From positions 372,001 to 436,000 of the forward strand of contig NZ_VLKH01000002.1 in the NCBI RefSeq assembly GCF_007830175.1: a stretch of DNA of 64,000 nucleotides, written 5' to 3'. The translations under genes and the position numbers were made by a program. This DNA comes from Sedimentibacter saalensis (lineage in GTDB: Bacteria > Bacillota > Clostridia > Tissierellales > Sedimentibacteraceae). This document shows positions 26,848 through 36,422 of this stretch, piece by piece (within the stretch, counting starts at the first letter, position 1; every line of letters begins with the position of its first letter). The notes beneath the pieces were generated by a model that saw nothing but the letters and a program-made list of their open reading frames with translations, did not search any database and was not told where the DNA came from.

Positions 26848-26914
26848 TATATCACCTCTATATTAGTTTGATGATTTTAATGACATTTATGCACTTAAGC
26901 AATCAAAAAAATTT

Positions 26915-27346
26915 TCAAATTATTGTTATTTCATCTCCGGCCTTAATCCATCCCGGAACAAGAACTTTTGTAAATATTCCTTCTCTAGGCATTACGCAGT
27001 CTCCAACAAGCTCTCTTATGGCACAGCCTTTGTGACATTCTTTCCCTATCTGAGTTACTTCCATTTCTGTTTCACCAATTTTAAGCTTTGTGCCTATTGG
27101 AAGTTCATACAGAACAATTCCTTCTGTTGTAAGATTTTCAGCAAATTTGCCTGCACTTAAATTGTCAGCTCCGGATGCAGTCATTTTATCTATGCTTTCC
27201 TGTGAAAGAAGGCTTACCTGTCTGTGCCAGTCTCCTGCATGTGCATCTCCTTCAAGACCGTGATTGAATGCAAAATATCCTTTTTCTATTGGTTCTTTAA
27301 TAACACCTTTTGTTGCGCTTATATTTACTGCTACTACTTTTGCCAT
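26915..27346 (-). CDS. MOSC-domain protein
   Basis: A 143-residue stand-alone MOSC domain. MOSC proteins bind the molybdopterin cofactor or handle sulfur for it; the conserved cysteine is present in GKECHKGCAIRELVGDCVMP, and LEGDAHAGDWHRQVSLL is the usual N-terminal block. It is the last gene of the tungstate/molybdopterin operon, 18 bases after moaC, so it probably acts in cofactor sulfuration or storage. ATG follows CGAGGTGG. Confidence 0.9.
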   Translation of the reverse strand: MAKVVAVNISATKGVIKEPIEKGYFAFNHGLEGDAHAGDWHRQVSLLSQESIDKMTASGADNLSAGKFAENLTTEGIVLYELPIGTKLKIGETEMEVTQIGKECHKGCAIRELVGDCVMPREGIFTKVLVPGWIKAGDEITII

Positions 27347-27364
27347 ATTCCACCTCGTTAATAA

Positions 27365-27838
27365 TTAATATCTTTCAAATGTTCCGGATTTTCCGCCGGA
27401 TTTTTTCATAAGCATGACATCTGATACTGTCATTTCCCTGTCTATTGCTTTGCACATATCATAAATTGTAAGAGCGGCTATGGATACAGCACACAGTGAT
27501 TCCATTTCTATACCCGTCTGCCCTACAGTCCTTGCCGTTGCTGTAATTTCTACCTTGTTGTTTTCAAAATCAAGTGAAAAGTTTATATCGCATCCAGTCA
27601 TCATTATTGGGTGGCACATTGGTATTATGTCTGATGTTTTCTTTGCTCCCATTATACCTGCAACCTGAGCCACAGAAAGAACGTCTCCTTTTGCAATTGT
27701 GCCTTCCTTTATTCTTTCTAGGGTTTCTCTTTTCATGTGGATGCAAGCATATGCAACAGCTTCTCTTGGTGTTTCCTTTTTATCGCTCACATCCACCATT
27801 TTTGCTCTGCCTTGCTCGTTTATGTGTGTTAGTTCCAT
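27365..27838 (-). CDS. moaC: Cyclic pyranopterin monophosphate synthase MoaC
   Basis: Second step of molybdopterin synthesis: rearranges the MoaA product to cyclic pyranopterin monophosphate. 157 residues with the family blocks [25 protein letters not shown] and the C-terminal [12 protein letters not shown]. One base separates it from the moaA stop; its ribosome site AGGAGG lies in the last codons of moaA, so the two are translated in step. Confidence 0.96.
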   Translation of the reverse strand: MELTHINEQGRAKMVDVSDKKETPREAVAYACIHMKRETLERIKEGTIAKGDVLSVAQVAGIMGAKKTSDIIPMCHPIMMTGCDINFSLDFENNKVEITATARTVGQTGIEMESLCAVSIAALTIYDMCKAIDREMTVSDVMLMKKSGGKSGTFERY

Positions 27839-27839
27839 G

Positions 27840-28796
27840 TTAACCTCCTACCTGGTACATCATTTTTTCAGAGTGGCTCTTTTTGTCTGTTTCCAGATGA
27901 TGCTCTTCAGGTTTGTTGTAGACTGCATTTGTTATAGTCTCAATAAGTTTTTCCTGGTCATCAACATATGGTAACAGATTGATTTCTTCTGAGGAGTGCA
28001 AACAAGGCTTAATAGTTCCAACAGACGTTAATCTAATTCTGTTGCATTCCGAACAGAACTTGCAGCTTATGGGGCTTATGAGTCCTACGGAACCTTTGGC
28101 TCCCGGCATTTTGTAAACAGAAGCAACTTTGCTGTCATCCTTAATTTGTACCAGCTCCGGAAATCTTTCAAGAATTTCCTCAACCTTCATGCTACACTTG
28201 TCAAAATATTTGTAACCTTCTCCGATGGGCATAAGTTCAATAAATCTTATCTGGATTGGATATTCCTTTGTCAGATTTATGAAGTCTCCTATTTCATCAT
28301 CATTTACGCCCTTCATGAGCACCGTGTTTATTTTTACAGGAACCATGTCCAGGCTCATACACTTATCTATGGCTGACATGACTTTGTTTATGTCTCCAAG
28401 TCTTGTTACTTCCCTGAATTTATCAGCATTTAAAGTGTCAAGACTTATATTAACCCTTCTCAGTCCTGCTTTTTTTAAATCTTCTGCCATATCTGAAAGT
28501 AGCATTCCGTTTGTTGTAAGAGAAATATCTTTTATTGAAGGCATGGATGCTGTATGGGCTATGAGTTTATCGATACCCTTTAATATGAGGGGCTCTCCTC
28601 CGGTAAATCTCACTTTTTTTATGCCTATTGCTGCACATGCTGTAATTATTTTTTCAATTTGCTCAAAACGCATTATGTCCTGGTGACATTTCTTGTCAAC
28701 ACCTTCTTCCGGCATGCAGTAAATGCATCGCAAATTGCACCTGTCGGTCAATGAAACTCTTAAATAATCAATTGTTCTGCCTTTTTTATCAAGCAT
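27840..28796 (-). CDS. moaA: GTP 3',8-cyclase MoaA (radical SAM)
   Basis: Starts molybdopterin synthesis from GTP. N-terminal radical-SAM cluster at C20, C24, C27 ([11 protein letters not shown]), GGEP-type motif RFTGGEPLI, and a C-terminal second cluster ([12 protein letters not shown] and TIKPCLHS). The protein ends in Gly-Gly, as MoaA should. 318 residues. Starts at ATG 28796 behind GAGGAG. Confidence 0.97.
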   Translation of the reverse strand: MLDKKGRTIDYLRVSLTDRCNLRCIYCMPEEGVDKKCHQDIMRFEQIEKIITACAAIGIKKVRFTGGEPLILKGIDKLIAHTASMPSIKDISLTTNGMLLSDMAEDLKKAGLRRVNISLDTLNADKFREVTRLGDINKVMSAIDKCMSLDMVPVKINTVLMKGVNDDEIGDFINLTKEYPIQIRFIELMPIGEGYKYFDKCSMKVEEILERFPELVQIKDDSKVASVYKMPGAKGSVGLISPISCKFCSECNRIRLTSVGTIKPCLHSSEEINLLPYVDDQEKLIETITNAVYNKPEEHHLETDKKSHSEKMMYQVGG

Positions 28797-28800
28797 TTGA

Positions 28801-30711
28801 TCAGCTCCTCTGATAGATTATCCTGCCTGTATCTGAGTAGTCGTATCCTCCCAGTTCATCCAGTTTTGCCTTGAATTCATTTGATTTTATTGTTTCTATA
28901 AATTCTTTTATAATTTCAGTATCCATGTATTCTTCCGGTATGGCCAGGTCGTATTCTTCGTTGCACACAGGTATGAAGTCAAGCCCCATCATTGTTGCTG
29001 CCGAATAAACACCAAGACCTGCATCCGCATCACCTGCTTCAACAGCAGCAGCAACGGCCAAGTGATTGAATTCTTCCCTGAAATATCCGTTTATGTTTTT
29101 AGGATCAATTCCAAGCTTGTTTAAATTGTAATCCAGAAGCAACCTTGTTCCTGAACCTCTCTGCCTGTTTACGAATTTAACATCTTGTTTTGTTAAATCT
29201 TCAAATGTGTTTATGTTTTTCGGATTACCCTTCTTAACCATAAAACCTTGAATTCTGTTTACACATTTTACAAGACATATGTTTTTTCCGGGAAGATATT
29301 TTTTCAAGTACGACAAATTGTATTCACCGGTTTCCATGTCTAAAAGATGTGTTGGTGCAATATGTGTTTCTCCGGTTTTTAAGGCCATGAGACCGCCTGT
29401 GCTTCCAACATTTGTTGAAGAAAGAAAATATTTTTTGTTTCTTCTGTGAAGTATGTCAGATGCTATATCAATTATAGGGTCGTGGCTTCCTATGCTAATG
29501 AGTGTGTTTTTGATATTTTCTTCGTTGTTAAGAAGTTTAACCTGGACAGTTGTTCCGGCTTCAATTCCTTCCACATCCTGGTCTATTTCAAGAACGCCGT
29601 CGGCGTTTACCAAAGACATAGTTGCTCCGGCTCCCCTTGTCAAAGGAGTGGCCACATAACTTCCCCCCACGTACCCAAGCTTTACTCTCACAAATTCAAG
29701 ATATTTCAAGGATGACATACATCTTCTTGTCAATCTTGCCTCTACTTTCTTTAACTCGTCAGCTTCAAGGCCCTGATATTTTAAAATTAATCGTTTTGCT
29801 ATTTCTTCCATTACAAAATATGCTGAAACAGGATAACCAGGTATTCCAATTATAGGCTTGTTGTGAATTACACCAAGCATCACCGGTTTTCCCGGTTTTA
29901 TGGCAACTCCATGGATTACAAGATCTCCCAGTTCACTTATGACAGATGAAGTGAAATCTTCTCTTCCTGCAGATGAGCCTGCATTTATTAACACAATGTC
30001 ATTTTCCTGATTTGCTTTTATTACTGCCAATTTGATTTTCTCGTAATCATCAATAACGATGTCGTATCTCTTTGGAATTCCTCCCCAGTCGCTTACCTGG
30101 GCAGAAAATGTTCTTGAGTTGAAATCTATTATGTCTCCAACCTTTAGCTCTGTTCCAGGCTCAACAATCTCAGTTCCTGTTGGTATTATTCCAACCCTTG
30201 GTCTTTTGAACACTTCAACTTCATTGATTCCTCCGGCAATAAGGGCACCTATGTCAACGGGTCTTATTTTGTGTTTTGAAGGAACAATAAGTTGATTTTC
30301 CACTATGTCTTCTCCAAGAGGCCTGATGTTCTGCCATGGAACAGCGCTCTGGTAAATTTCATATTTGTTTTCTCCGGCGCTGATTAAGTCTTCAACCATT
30401 ATCACGCAGTCAAATTCTCTGGGAATGGGATCTCCCGTATCAACAACAATGTAATCTTCGCCTTCTGTAAGGACAACATGGTTTCTGTCGGAAGCCAGTA
30501 CTGTTCTTTCACTTTTTGCAGCTATACCATCCATTGCCGATGAATTGTAGTGAGGAGAAGAAATCTTCGCAAAAACAGCGCTTACTGTGACTCTGCCGTT
30601 TGCATCCCACGTTTTTACCGTTTCAGTTTCGGCGTTCAGATTTCCTATTTTGTTAAAATAAATGTTAAGAGCTTCTTCCAGCTCATAATTTGACAAATAT
30701 ACCTTTTGCAT
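28801..30711 (-). CDS. MoeA-type molybdopterin enzyme fused to a periplasmic-binding-protein-like domain
   Basis: A 636-residue two-part protein. The N-terminal 400 residues are MoeA-like ([70 protein letters not shown]). The C-terminal 210 residues resemble a solute-binding domain of the PBP_like type ([19 protein letters not shown] motif area, [27 protein letters not shown]). Such fusions are known in anaerobes and are annotated as molybdopterin biosynthesis protein; the binding domain may sense tungstate, molybdate or a cofactor. It lies next to a separate MoeA, which would do the usual metal insertion. Confidence 0.9.
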   Translation of the reverse strand: MQKVYLSNYELEEALNIYFNKIGNLNAETETVKTWDANGRVTVSAVFAKISSPHYNSSAMDGIAAKSERTVLASDRNHVVLTEGEDYIVVDTGDPIPREFDCVIMVEDLISAGENKYEIYQSAVPWQNIRPLGEDIVENQLIVPSKHKIRPVDIGALIAGGINEVEVFKRPRVGIIPTGTEIVEPGTELKVGDIIDFNSRTFSAQVSDWGGIPKRYDIVIDDYEKIKLAVIKANQENDIVLINAGSSAGREDFTSSVISELGDLVIHGVAIKPGKPVMLGVIHNKPIIGIPGYPVSAYFVMEEIAKRLILKYQGLEADELKKVEARLTRRCMSSLKYLEFVRVKLGYVGGSYVATPLTRGAGATMSLVNADGVLEIDQDVEGIEAGTTVQVKLLNNEENIKNTLISIGSHDPIIDIASDILHRRNKKYFLSSTNVGSTGGLMALKTGETHIAPTHLLDMETGEYNLSYLKKYLPGKNICLVKCVNRIQGFMVKKGNPKNINTFEDLTKQDVKFVNRQRGSGTRLLLDYNLNKLGIDPKNINGYFREEFNHLAVAAAVEAGDADAGLGVYSAATMMGLDFIPVCNEEYDLAIPEEYMDTEIIKEFIETIKSNEFKAKLDELGGYDYSDTGRIIYQRS

Positions 30712-30719
30712 AATTCCTC

Positions 30720-31946
30720 CTAAAACTTGTACACAGCAACTGACTGGCCTTCTTTTAATCCTTCTTCATTTCTTTCGATTCTTATATATCCCCACGCTTT
30801 TGAAAAGCCTGTTATAAGCCCGGACTTTCCAAACACCGGAGAAGCTGTAAGCCCTTGTTCATTTTCTTCTATGTCTACAGGAAGATATTCTTCCCTTCCT
30901 TTAGCTTTGTGATAATTGATTTTAAACTTACATGATACCGGATATACCTTGTCATTATGCTTTGTAATTTTTTCAATGTAATATTTGACCATAACCTGAA
31001 AAATTACAGCACATGCCAGAGGATGTCCGGGAAGGCCGAAAATTATTTTACCTTTAGATTTACCTATTATTGTAGGCTTTCCGGGTTTCACGGAAATTCC
31101 GTGAACCAGTACTCCCTCATCTCCAAGGTCATTTATTACATTTACGGTATTATCCTTTTTACCTACGGAACTTCCACCGGACATGAGCACAATGTCACAC
31201 TCTGATACCGCTTTTTCAACAGTACTTTTTAAGAGATCATAGTCATCCCTTATTAGTCCGTATTTTATGGGTGTACAGCCGCTTTCTTCAAGAAGCGAAT
31301 ACAAAAGATATGTGTTTATGTCCCTTATTTGTCCTGGATTGATTTTTTCTTCAGGATTTACAACCTCATCTCCGGTTGAAATAATTCCAACCCTTGGTCT
31401 TTTCATCACTTCGACGCTTGTTATTCCAAGGCTTGATAAAACTCCCACCTCGTAGGCGCGAATTTTTGTTCCGCTTTTTATAACTGCTTCGCCTTTTTTT
31501 ATGTCTTCTCCTATATCGACTGTATTTTCTCCCGGAGAAGCTGATTTAGATGCAAGTATTGTTGTTTCATCAAGCTTTTCCGTATATTCTATCATAATGA
31601 CGGAATCTGCCCCTTCAGGCAGCATTCCTCCTGTTGGTACATAGTAGCATTGTCCGGGAATACTTATTTTGCCCTGAGCCTCATGACCCATAAGCACTTC
31701 TCCCTTAAGGTCCAGCATGGACTGCATTGATTCACTTGCTCCATACACATCTCTTGAAAAAACCGCATAGCCGTCTACTGTAGATCTTCTGAAGTTAGGC
31801 ACATTTTCAGGAGCAATAACATCACTTTTTAATATTCTTCCTGCTGCCTCGTGAAGATTAACCATTTCTCCTTCAAGCTCCAGGCTGAAATTTTCATCTA
31901 TTAACTCTCTTGTATCTTTAACTGTCAAAACATTGAACAAATCCAT
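30720..31946 (-). CDS. moeA: Molybdopterin molybdenumtransferase MoeA
   Basis: Inserts molybdate, or here probably tungstate, into adenylylated molybdopterin. 408 residues with the standard blocks: VPNFRRSTVDGYAV, PTGGMLPEGADSVIMIE, LMSGGSSVGKKDNT, SVKPGKPTIIG and GLPGHPLACAVIF. The ATG follows AGGAGG. The operon holds two MoeA-like genes in a row, which is common in organisms that use tungsten; they may be metal-specific, but that is inference. Confidence 0.93.
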   Translation of the reverse strand: MDLFNVLTVKDTRELIDENFSLELEGEMVNLHEAAGRILKSDVIAPENVPNFRRSTVDGYAVFSRDVYGASESMQSMLDLKGEVLMGHEAQGKISIPGQCYYVPTGGMLPEGADSVIMIEYTEKLDETTILASKSASPGENTVDIGEDIKKGEAVIKSGTKIRAYEVGVLSSLGITSVEVMKRPRVGIISTGDEVVNPEEKINPGQIRDINTYLLYSLLEESGCTPIKYGLIRDDYDLLKSTVEKAVSECDIVLMSGGSSVGKKDNTVNVINDLGDEGVLVHGISVKPGKPTIIGKSKGKIIFGLPGHPLACAVIFQVMVKYYIEKITKHNDKVYPVSCKFKINYHKAKGREEYLPVDIEENEQGLTASPVFGKSGLITGFSKAWGYIRIERNEEGLKEGQSVAVYKF

Positions 31947-31955
31947 GGCTGCCTC

Positions 31956-32444
31956 CTATCTTGCGCATTCTCCCCCGGTGCCGTTTAATATTTCGATTCC
32001 GTGAGGAAGGGCCGGAAGAACAAATTCCAGATTTTCAACTGCTCCCCTGGGACTTCCCGGAAGATTTATTATGAGAGTGTTGTCTCTTATTCCTGCAATT
32101 GCCCTTGAAAGCATTGCCTTTGGTGTTATAGAAAGAGACATTTGTCTCATGGCTTCACATATGCCAGGAGTATGCTTTTTTATAACCATCAATGTTGCTT
32201 CCGGAGTAACGTCTCTTTTTGAAAAACCTGTTCCTCCGTTTGTGAGAATCAAATCAAGATTTAGTTCATCGCACATGTAAATAAGTTCTTTTGCTATTAT
32301 ATCTATTTCATCGGGTACAACCTTGTAATATTCAACTTTATATTTATCGCCTTCAATTTTTTCCTTTATTGCTGGTCCTGTTCCGTCAATTCTTTCTCCT
32401 CTGGATCCTTTGTCACTTATTGTTAAAATACCTGTTCTTATCAT
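31956..32444 (-). CDS. Molybdopterin adenylyltransferase (MogA/MoaB family)
   Basis: A 162-residue MogA-type enzyme that adenylylates molybdopterin before metal insertion. Motifs: SDKGSRGERIDGTGPAI, TNGGTGFSKRDVTPEA, and NLPGSPRGAVENL. The start at ATG 32444 is chosen because GGAGGG lies just upstream; an ATG six codons earlier sits without a site inside the end of the transporter gene. Works with moeA next to it. Confidence 0.93.
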   Translation of the reverse strand: MIRTGILTISDKGSRGERIDGTGPAIKEKIEGDKYKVEYYKVVPDEIDIIAKELIYMCDELNLDLILTNGGTGFSKRDVTPEATLMVIKKHTPGICEAMRQMSLSITPKAMLSRAIAGIRDNTLIINLPGSPRGAVENLEFVLPALPHGIEILNGTGGECAR

Positions 32445-32458
32445 GATACCCTCCGTGA

Positions 32459-33151
32459 TCATATGTTTAAAATTTGTTTTACCAGTTTATTTGTTGGATT
32501 GTTAAGCACATGTTCCATGCTTCCCATTTCTATTATTCTGCCCTTATCCATAAATATGACATGATTAGCAATTCTTTTTGCCTGATATACGTCGTGTGTG
32601 ACCAATATTACCGTCCTGTTGTCTTTTGCCATATCCTTTATGAGATTTTCAGCTCTCATGGAACTTTCTATATCCATGGCTGCTGTTGGTTCATCAAGGA
32701 GCGTCATTTCCGTTTCAAGCACTGCAGTCCTTAAAAGTGCAATTTTTGCCCTTTCTCCTCCTGACAGCCACCATGATTTTTTACTTAAGAGCTCTTCGAT
32801 TTCAAAATAATCTTTGTATTTATTATATCTTGTTTCAATTTCTTCTCTGGACGATTTTCTGAACTTTAGTCCGCTTACTATATTTTCATAGGATGATTTA
32901 TTGAAAAGATATGGTTTTTGCACCTGTATGCATATGGAATTTCTTATTGCAAAGTCCATTTTTTTCCCGTCATAAAAAATGTTTCCGCTATTTAATTCAT
33001 TTAATCCTGCAATGCAGCTTATGAGGGTGCTTTTTCCGCTGCCGTTTGAACCTAGAATAACATAAATGCCTTTTTTGAATTCAATACTTTCAATATCCAG
33101 GACACGGCTTGAGCCATAATCTTTAACTGCATTTTCAACTTTCACATGCAC
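32459..33151 (-). CDS. tupC: Tungstate ABC transporter ATP-binding protein
   Basis: A 230-residue ABC ATPase: Walker A GSNGSGKST at 33-41, signature WLSGGERAKIALLR, Walker B MTLLDEPTAAMD. It starts at a GTG (33151) behind AAGGAGGG; three bases separate it from the permease stop. Placed between tupB and the cofactor genes, it energises the TupB permease. Confidence 0.92.
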   Translation of the reverse strand: MHVKVENAVKDYGSSRVLDIESIEFKKGIYVILGSNGSGKSTLISCIAGLNELNSGNIFYDGKKMDFAIRNSICIQVQKPYLFNKSSYENIVSGLKFRKSSREEIETRYNKYKDYFEIEELLSKKSWWLSGGERAKIALLRTAVLETEMTLLDEPTAAMDIESSMRAENLIKDMAKDNRTVILVTHDVYQAKRIANHVIFMDKGRIIEMGSMEHVLNNPTNKLVKQILNI

Positions 33152-33153
33152 GA

Positions 33154-33822
33154 TTATTCCCTCCTTTGCATCCTGTATAAAATTGTATTAACCAAAAATG
33201 ATATAAAAAGAAGTACAAAACCTATGGCAACCGCTTCTTCAAAATTACCTTTGCCAGTTTCAAGAGCAATGTATGTTGTCATAACCCTTGTTTTATCCTT
33301 TATGTTTCCTCCCACCATCATTACTGCTCCAACCTCGGATATGGCCCTTCCGAAGCCCGCTGTTATAACTGAAAAAATCTGAAGTCTGCATTCGCTTATA
33401 ATTGTCATAAATGTGCTTTTTTTATCTGCACCAAGAGATATACACGTTAACTCAATATCTTTTGCCGCCTCTTGAATTGATGTAACCGTAAGTCCGAATA
33501 TTATTGGAAATACAAGCAGCGATTGTGAAACTATCATGGCCGAAGGTGAAAACAAAAGTCCAAAGCTTCCAAGAGGACCTTTCCTTGACAGCATCATGTA
33601 TACCAGCAGTCCGATGAGTACCGGAGGCAGACTCATGAGGGTGTTAGCCACCCTCATGACAGTCTTTTTCAATTTGAATTCATGAAGTGCAACAAATATA
33701 CCTGATGTAAGTCCCAGAATAGAAGCAATAAATGCTGATGTAACGGACACTTTCAAGGAAAGTGCTATTACGGGCAACAAGTCGTTGTATGTAGTTAAAA
33801 ATTCTCTCATAAATTCAAACAT
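33154..33822 (-). CDS. tupB: Tungstate ABC transporter permease
   Basis: A 222-residue permease with five or six membrane spans, of the molybdate/tungstate type. The EAA-like coupling loop is present (LTCISLGADKKSTFMTII) and EVGAVMMVGGNI is the sequence typical of TupB. Operon partner of the binding protein upstream and the ATPase downstream. Confidence 0.92.
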   Translation of the reverse strand: MFEFMREFLTTYNDLLPVIALSLKVSVTSAFIASILGLTSGIFVALHEFKLKKTVMRVANTLMSLPPVLIGLLVYMMLSRKGPLGSFGLLFSPSAMIVSQSLLVFPIIFGLTVTSIQEAAKDIELTCISLGADKKSTFMTIISECRLQIFSVITAGFGRAISEVGAVMMVGGNIKDKTRVMTTYIALETGKGNFEEAVAIGFVLLFISFLVNTILYRMQRRE

Positions 33823-33836
33823 TATTTCACCCTTTA

Positions 33837-34733
33837 TTATTTTGCATTTGGTACAAACAATGATTCGCCGAATTCTTCCTTGCCGAATCCTGCTATGAGG
33901 TCCTGTCCTTCTTTTGAAAGCAAGAAGTCAATGAATTCCTGAACTTCTGTCTCTTTAACAGGATATTTTTCAGGATTTACCATCATAACACCATATTGGT
34001 TGTACATTTTGTCATTCTTTTCTGTTACTATAACAAGACCAAGTTTGTCCTTCATTGAAAGATAAGTTGCCCTGTCTGTAAGAGTGTAGCCCTGCTTTTC
34101 ATCAGCCATCTGAAGCACTGCTCCCATTCCTGTTCCTGCAGAAACATACCATTCTCCTTCAGGAGTGATGTTAAGTTCTTTCCAGTAACCTTTTTCCTTT
34201 GTATGAGTGCCTGATTCGTCTCCTCTTGAAATAAATGTTGATTTTGTTTCAGCAAGAAGTTCAAAAGCCTTAATAGGATCATTAGGAGCATTTGCAAGAA
34301 GTTTTGCAGGGTCAGATTCTGGTCCTACAATGATGAAGTCATTGTACATTACATCAAATCTTTCTTTTGCAAAACCTTCGGCAATAAATGCCTCTTCCTG
34401 AGCTTTGGCATGTACCAGCACACCGTCTGCGTCGCCGTTTTTGGCAAGCTCAAGTGCAGCACCTGTTCCCTTAGCCACAACGTTGACTGTTATGCCTGTT
34501 TTTTCTTTGAAAATTGGCAGCAGATAATCTAAAAGTCCTGAATCCTGTGTGCTTGTTGTAGTAGCAAGTATGAAGCTTCTTTCTTCAGCTGGCGCTGCAG
34601 GTTCTTCTGCCGGTGTTTCCTGTGATGGTTGTTCCGTCTCAGGCTTTTCTGTTTTAGCACATGCAGTCATTGAAAATACAAGTGTCAATGAAAGCAAAAG
34701 CGCTAAAATTTGTTTTGTTTTAGTTTTCTTCAT
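33837..34733 (-). CDS. tupA: Tungstate-binding lipoprotein of an ABC transporter
   Basis: A 298-residue substrate-binding lipoprotein: signal peptide, lipobox SMTAC, a linker rich in Pro, Glu and Ala, then the TupA start ILATTTSTQDSGLLDYLL. The TTTST motif contacts the oxyanion in TupA, and VVAKGTGAALELAKNGDADG is another TupA block, so tungstate is the expected ligand rather than molybdate. Start at ATG 34733 behind AAAGGGG; an upstream ATG seven codons earlier would lengthen the signal. First gene of the operon and directly behind a Moco/Tuco-type riboswitch. Confidence 0.93.
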   Translation of the reverse strand: MKKTKTKQILALLLSLTLVFSMTACAKTEKPETEQPSQETPAEEPAAPAEERSFILATTTSTQDSGLLDYLLPIFKEKTGITVNVVAKGTGAALELAKNGDADGVLVHAKAQEEAFIAEGFAKERFDVMYNDFIIVGPESDPAKLLANAPNDPIKAFELLAETKSTFISRGDESGTHTKEKGYWKELNITPEGEWYVSAGTGMGAVLQMADEKQGYTLTDRATYLSMKDKLGLVIVTEKNDKMYNQYGVMMVNPEKYPVKETEVQEFIDFLLSKEGQDLIAGFGKEEFGESLFVPNAK

Positions 34734-34769
34734 AAATAAAAAAACCCCTTTCATATAATAGTATACGAA

Positions 34770-34886
34770 AAGAGAAATGCTTTGGCATTCTCCTTTCCAA
34801 TGGGAGGCTCATTCGTTTCCAAATAAACCCTGTCGGTTTACGTCTCATGGCAAAAGCTTTAGATACGTAAACTCGGAGATAACTCA
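34770..34886 (-). promoter_or_regulatory. Moco/Tuco-type riboswitch leading the tungstate operon
   Basis: Read on the minus strand, the leader contains the blocks of the Moco RNA motif in order: ATCTCCGAG, an eight-pair stem GTTTACGT/ACGTAAAC enclosing GCCATGAG, CAGGGTTTATT with a GGAAAC tetraloop and AATGAGCC, then CCTCC...GGAGAATGCC. The 5' TCTCC can pair with GGAGA. The last part, GAGAATGC-CAAA-GCATTTCTC followed by TTTTC, can act as an overlapping terminator. Moco RNAs lacking one helix (P3) are linked to tungsten use; here the loop of the GTTTACGT stem is short, which may fit that type. It should shut the operon down when cofactor is plentiful. Confidence 0.85.
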
Positions 34887-34894
34887 TCTATTTA

Positions 34895-34923
34895 ATTTTA
34901 TATAGAAAGACGCCAAATGTCAA
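34895..34923 (-). promoter_or_regulatory. Sigma-A promoter of the tungstate operon
   Basis: TTGACA (34923-34918), a 17-base spacer, TAAAAT (34900-34895). Transcription would begin just before the riboswitch. Confidence 0.75.
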
Positions 34924-35055
34924 CTTATATTAATTAATTTATTCACTACAACGACGCATTATTAACAAAAAAAAAACGGCTCCGGCAGCTGAAAGCCACT
35001 CGTGAGCCTATTTTTAATGCTTAATAAAAATTCATTTGTTTGAAAATTTTTTTAC

Positions 35056-35206
35056 ATACTATGAAGTTCTCTTTCATAGTATATAAAAACGCGGAATGCA
35101 TGTCGGACGTCCTTAACCTTAAGGGGGGTGCTCAGTTAAAACGCGTATGCGTTTTAACGCGGTCGGGGGACAGAGGTCCCCCTAGCGGAGTTTACGGAGC
35201 AACTTT
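35056..35206. repeat. Dispersed structured repeat family 2, copy 2
   Basis: Inverse-oriented copy of the element at 19068-19230. Stems on the plus strand: ATACTATGAA/TTCATAGTAT (35056-35082), CCTTAA-CC-TTAAGG (35111-35124), GTTAAAACGC-GTAT-GCGTTTTAAC (35135-35158), GGGGGAC-AGAG-GTCCCCC (35165-35182), and GTT/AAC near 35190-35203 followed by six T. Shared unpaired blocks include CTAGCGGAG and the GAGAAC loop. It fills the gap between tupA's promoter and the 3' end of methionine gamma-lyase; 34924-35055 otherwise shows nothing I can name. Confidence 0.82.
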
Positions 35207-35207
35207 T

Positions 35208-36407
35208 TTACAGTAATTTGTCAAGAGCCTGTTTTAAATCATCAATTATATCCCCAGCATCTTCAAGCCCTACAGAAAGTCTGACTAAACCTTCGGAAAT
35301 TCCGGATGCAGCTCTTTCTTCAGGAGTGTATGGAGAATGTGTCATGGAAGCAGGATGCTGTATTAATGTTTCAGTATCTCCAAGGCTTACAGCAAGCGAA
35401 CAAAGTTCAACAGAATTCATGAGAATTCTTCCGGCTTCAAGCCCTCCCTTTACTTCAAATGCAATCATTGCTCCCGGCAGTGACATTTGTTTTTTTGCAA
35501 GTTCATACTGAGGGAAGCTTTTAAGTCCAGGATAAGCAATTGATACAACAGCAGGATGATCTTCAAGAAACTCTGCAACCTTCTGTGCGTTCTGGCAGTG
35601 TTTTTCCATTCTGATTTCAAGAGTCTTCATTCCTCTGTTTATAAGGTATGAATCAAATGGGCTTATTACTGAACCTGTCATATCTTTTATTCCAACAAAT
35701 CTAACCTGGTTTATGAATTCCTGAGTTCCTGCAGCAAAGCCTGCTATTACATCTCCGTGTCCGTTTAAATATTTTGTTGCAGAATGAACAACAACATCTG
35801 CACCTAGATCAATAGGTCTTTGAATGTATGGTGTGCAGTATGTGTTGTCAACAACAACCATGCAGCCTTCTTTTTCATGAGCAATTTTTGAAATTTCCTC
35901 TATGTCTGATATGAGCATGTTTGGATTTGCAGGACTTTCAAGATATACCACCTTTGTGTTTTCTTTCATTGCTTTTCTTACATTTTCAGGATCAGAAGTA
36001 TCTACAAATGTTACTTCAATTCCAAATTTAGGAAGACCGTGATTTAAAAATGCAAATGTGCAGCCGTACAGTGTCTTAGCTGCTACTATGTGATCTCCGC
36101 CCTTTACTATAGCCCAGATTACAGAAGTTATGGCTCCCATGCCTGAACCCATGGCAACAGCAGCCTCAGCATTTTCAAGACTTGCCAGTTTGTCTTCAAC
36201 CTGTGAGCTTGTTGGATTGCCAAGACGAGTATAAATATATCCGTCTTCTTCCAAAGCAAATCTTCTTCCTCCCTGCTCTGCTGAGTCAAATATAAAGGTT
36301 GATGTCTGATAAATAGGTGTAGCCAATGCTCCGTATTCATTTTTCCTGTAGCCTGCATGCACAGCTCTTGTAGAAAATTTCATCTTGCTTAACTTTTCCT
36401 TATTCAT
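35208..36407 (-). CDS. Methionine gamma-lyase
   Basis: PLP enzyme that splits methionine into methanethiol, ammonia and 2-oxobutyrate. 399 residues of the Cys/Met-metabolism family. The PLP lysine is K212 ([11 protein letters not shown]), the catalytic tyrosine Y114, and a cysteine, C116 in TLYGCTFAF, stands at the position that distinguishes methionine gamma-lyase from cystathionine enzymes. The gene follows a sigma-54-type activator by 16 bases in one unit. Methionine fermentation through 2-oxobutyrate is likely; related substrates such as homocysteine cannot be ruled out. Confidence 0.93.
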   Translation of the reverse strand: MNKEKLSKMKFSTRAVHAGYRKNEYGALATPIYQTSTFIFDSAEQGGRRFALEEDGYIYTRLGNPTSSQVEDKLASLENAEAAVAMGSGMGAITSVIWAIVKGGDHIVAAKTLYGCTFAFLNHGLPKFGIEVTFVDTSDPENVRKAMKENTKVVYLESPANPNMLISDIEEISKIAHEKEGCMVVVDNTYCTPYIQRPIDLGADVVVHSATKYLNGHGDVIAGFAAGTQEFINQVRFVGIKDMTGSVISPFDSYLINRGMKTLEIRMEKHCQNAQKVAEFLEDHPAVVSIAYPGLKSFPQYELAKKQMSLPGAMIAFEVKGGLEAGRILMNSVELCSLAVSLGDTETLIQHPASMTHSPYTPEERAASGISEGLVRLSVGLEDAGDIIDDLKQALDKLL

Positions 36408-36422
36408 TTGAATCCTCCTAAT

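Noticed and set aside
27220-27240. TGGCAC motif on the minus strand inside the MOSC gene
   Set aside because: No GC at the right distance; lies within a coding region.
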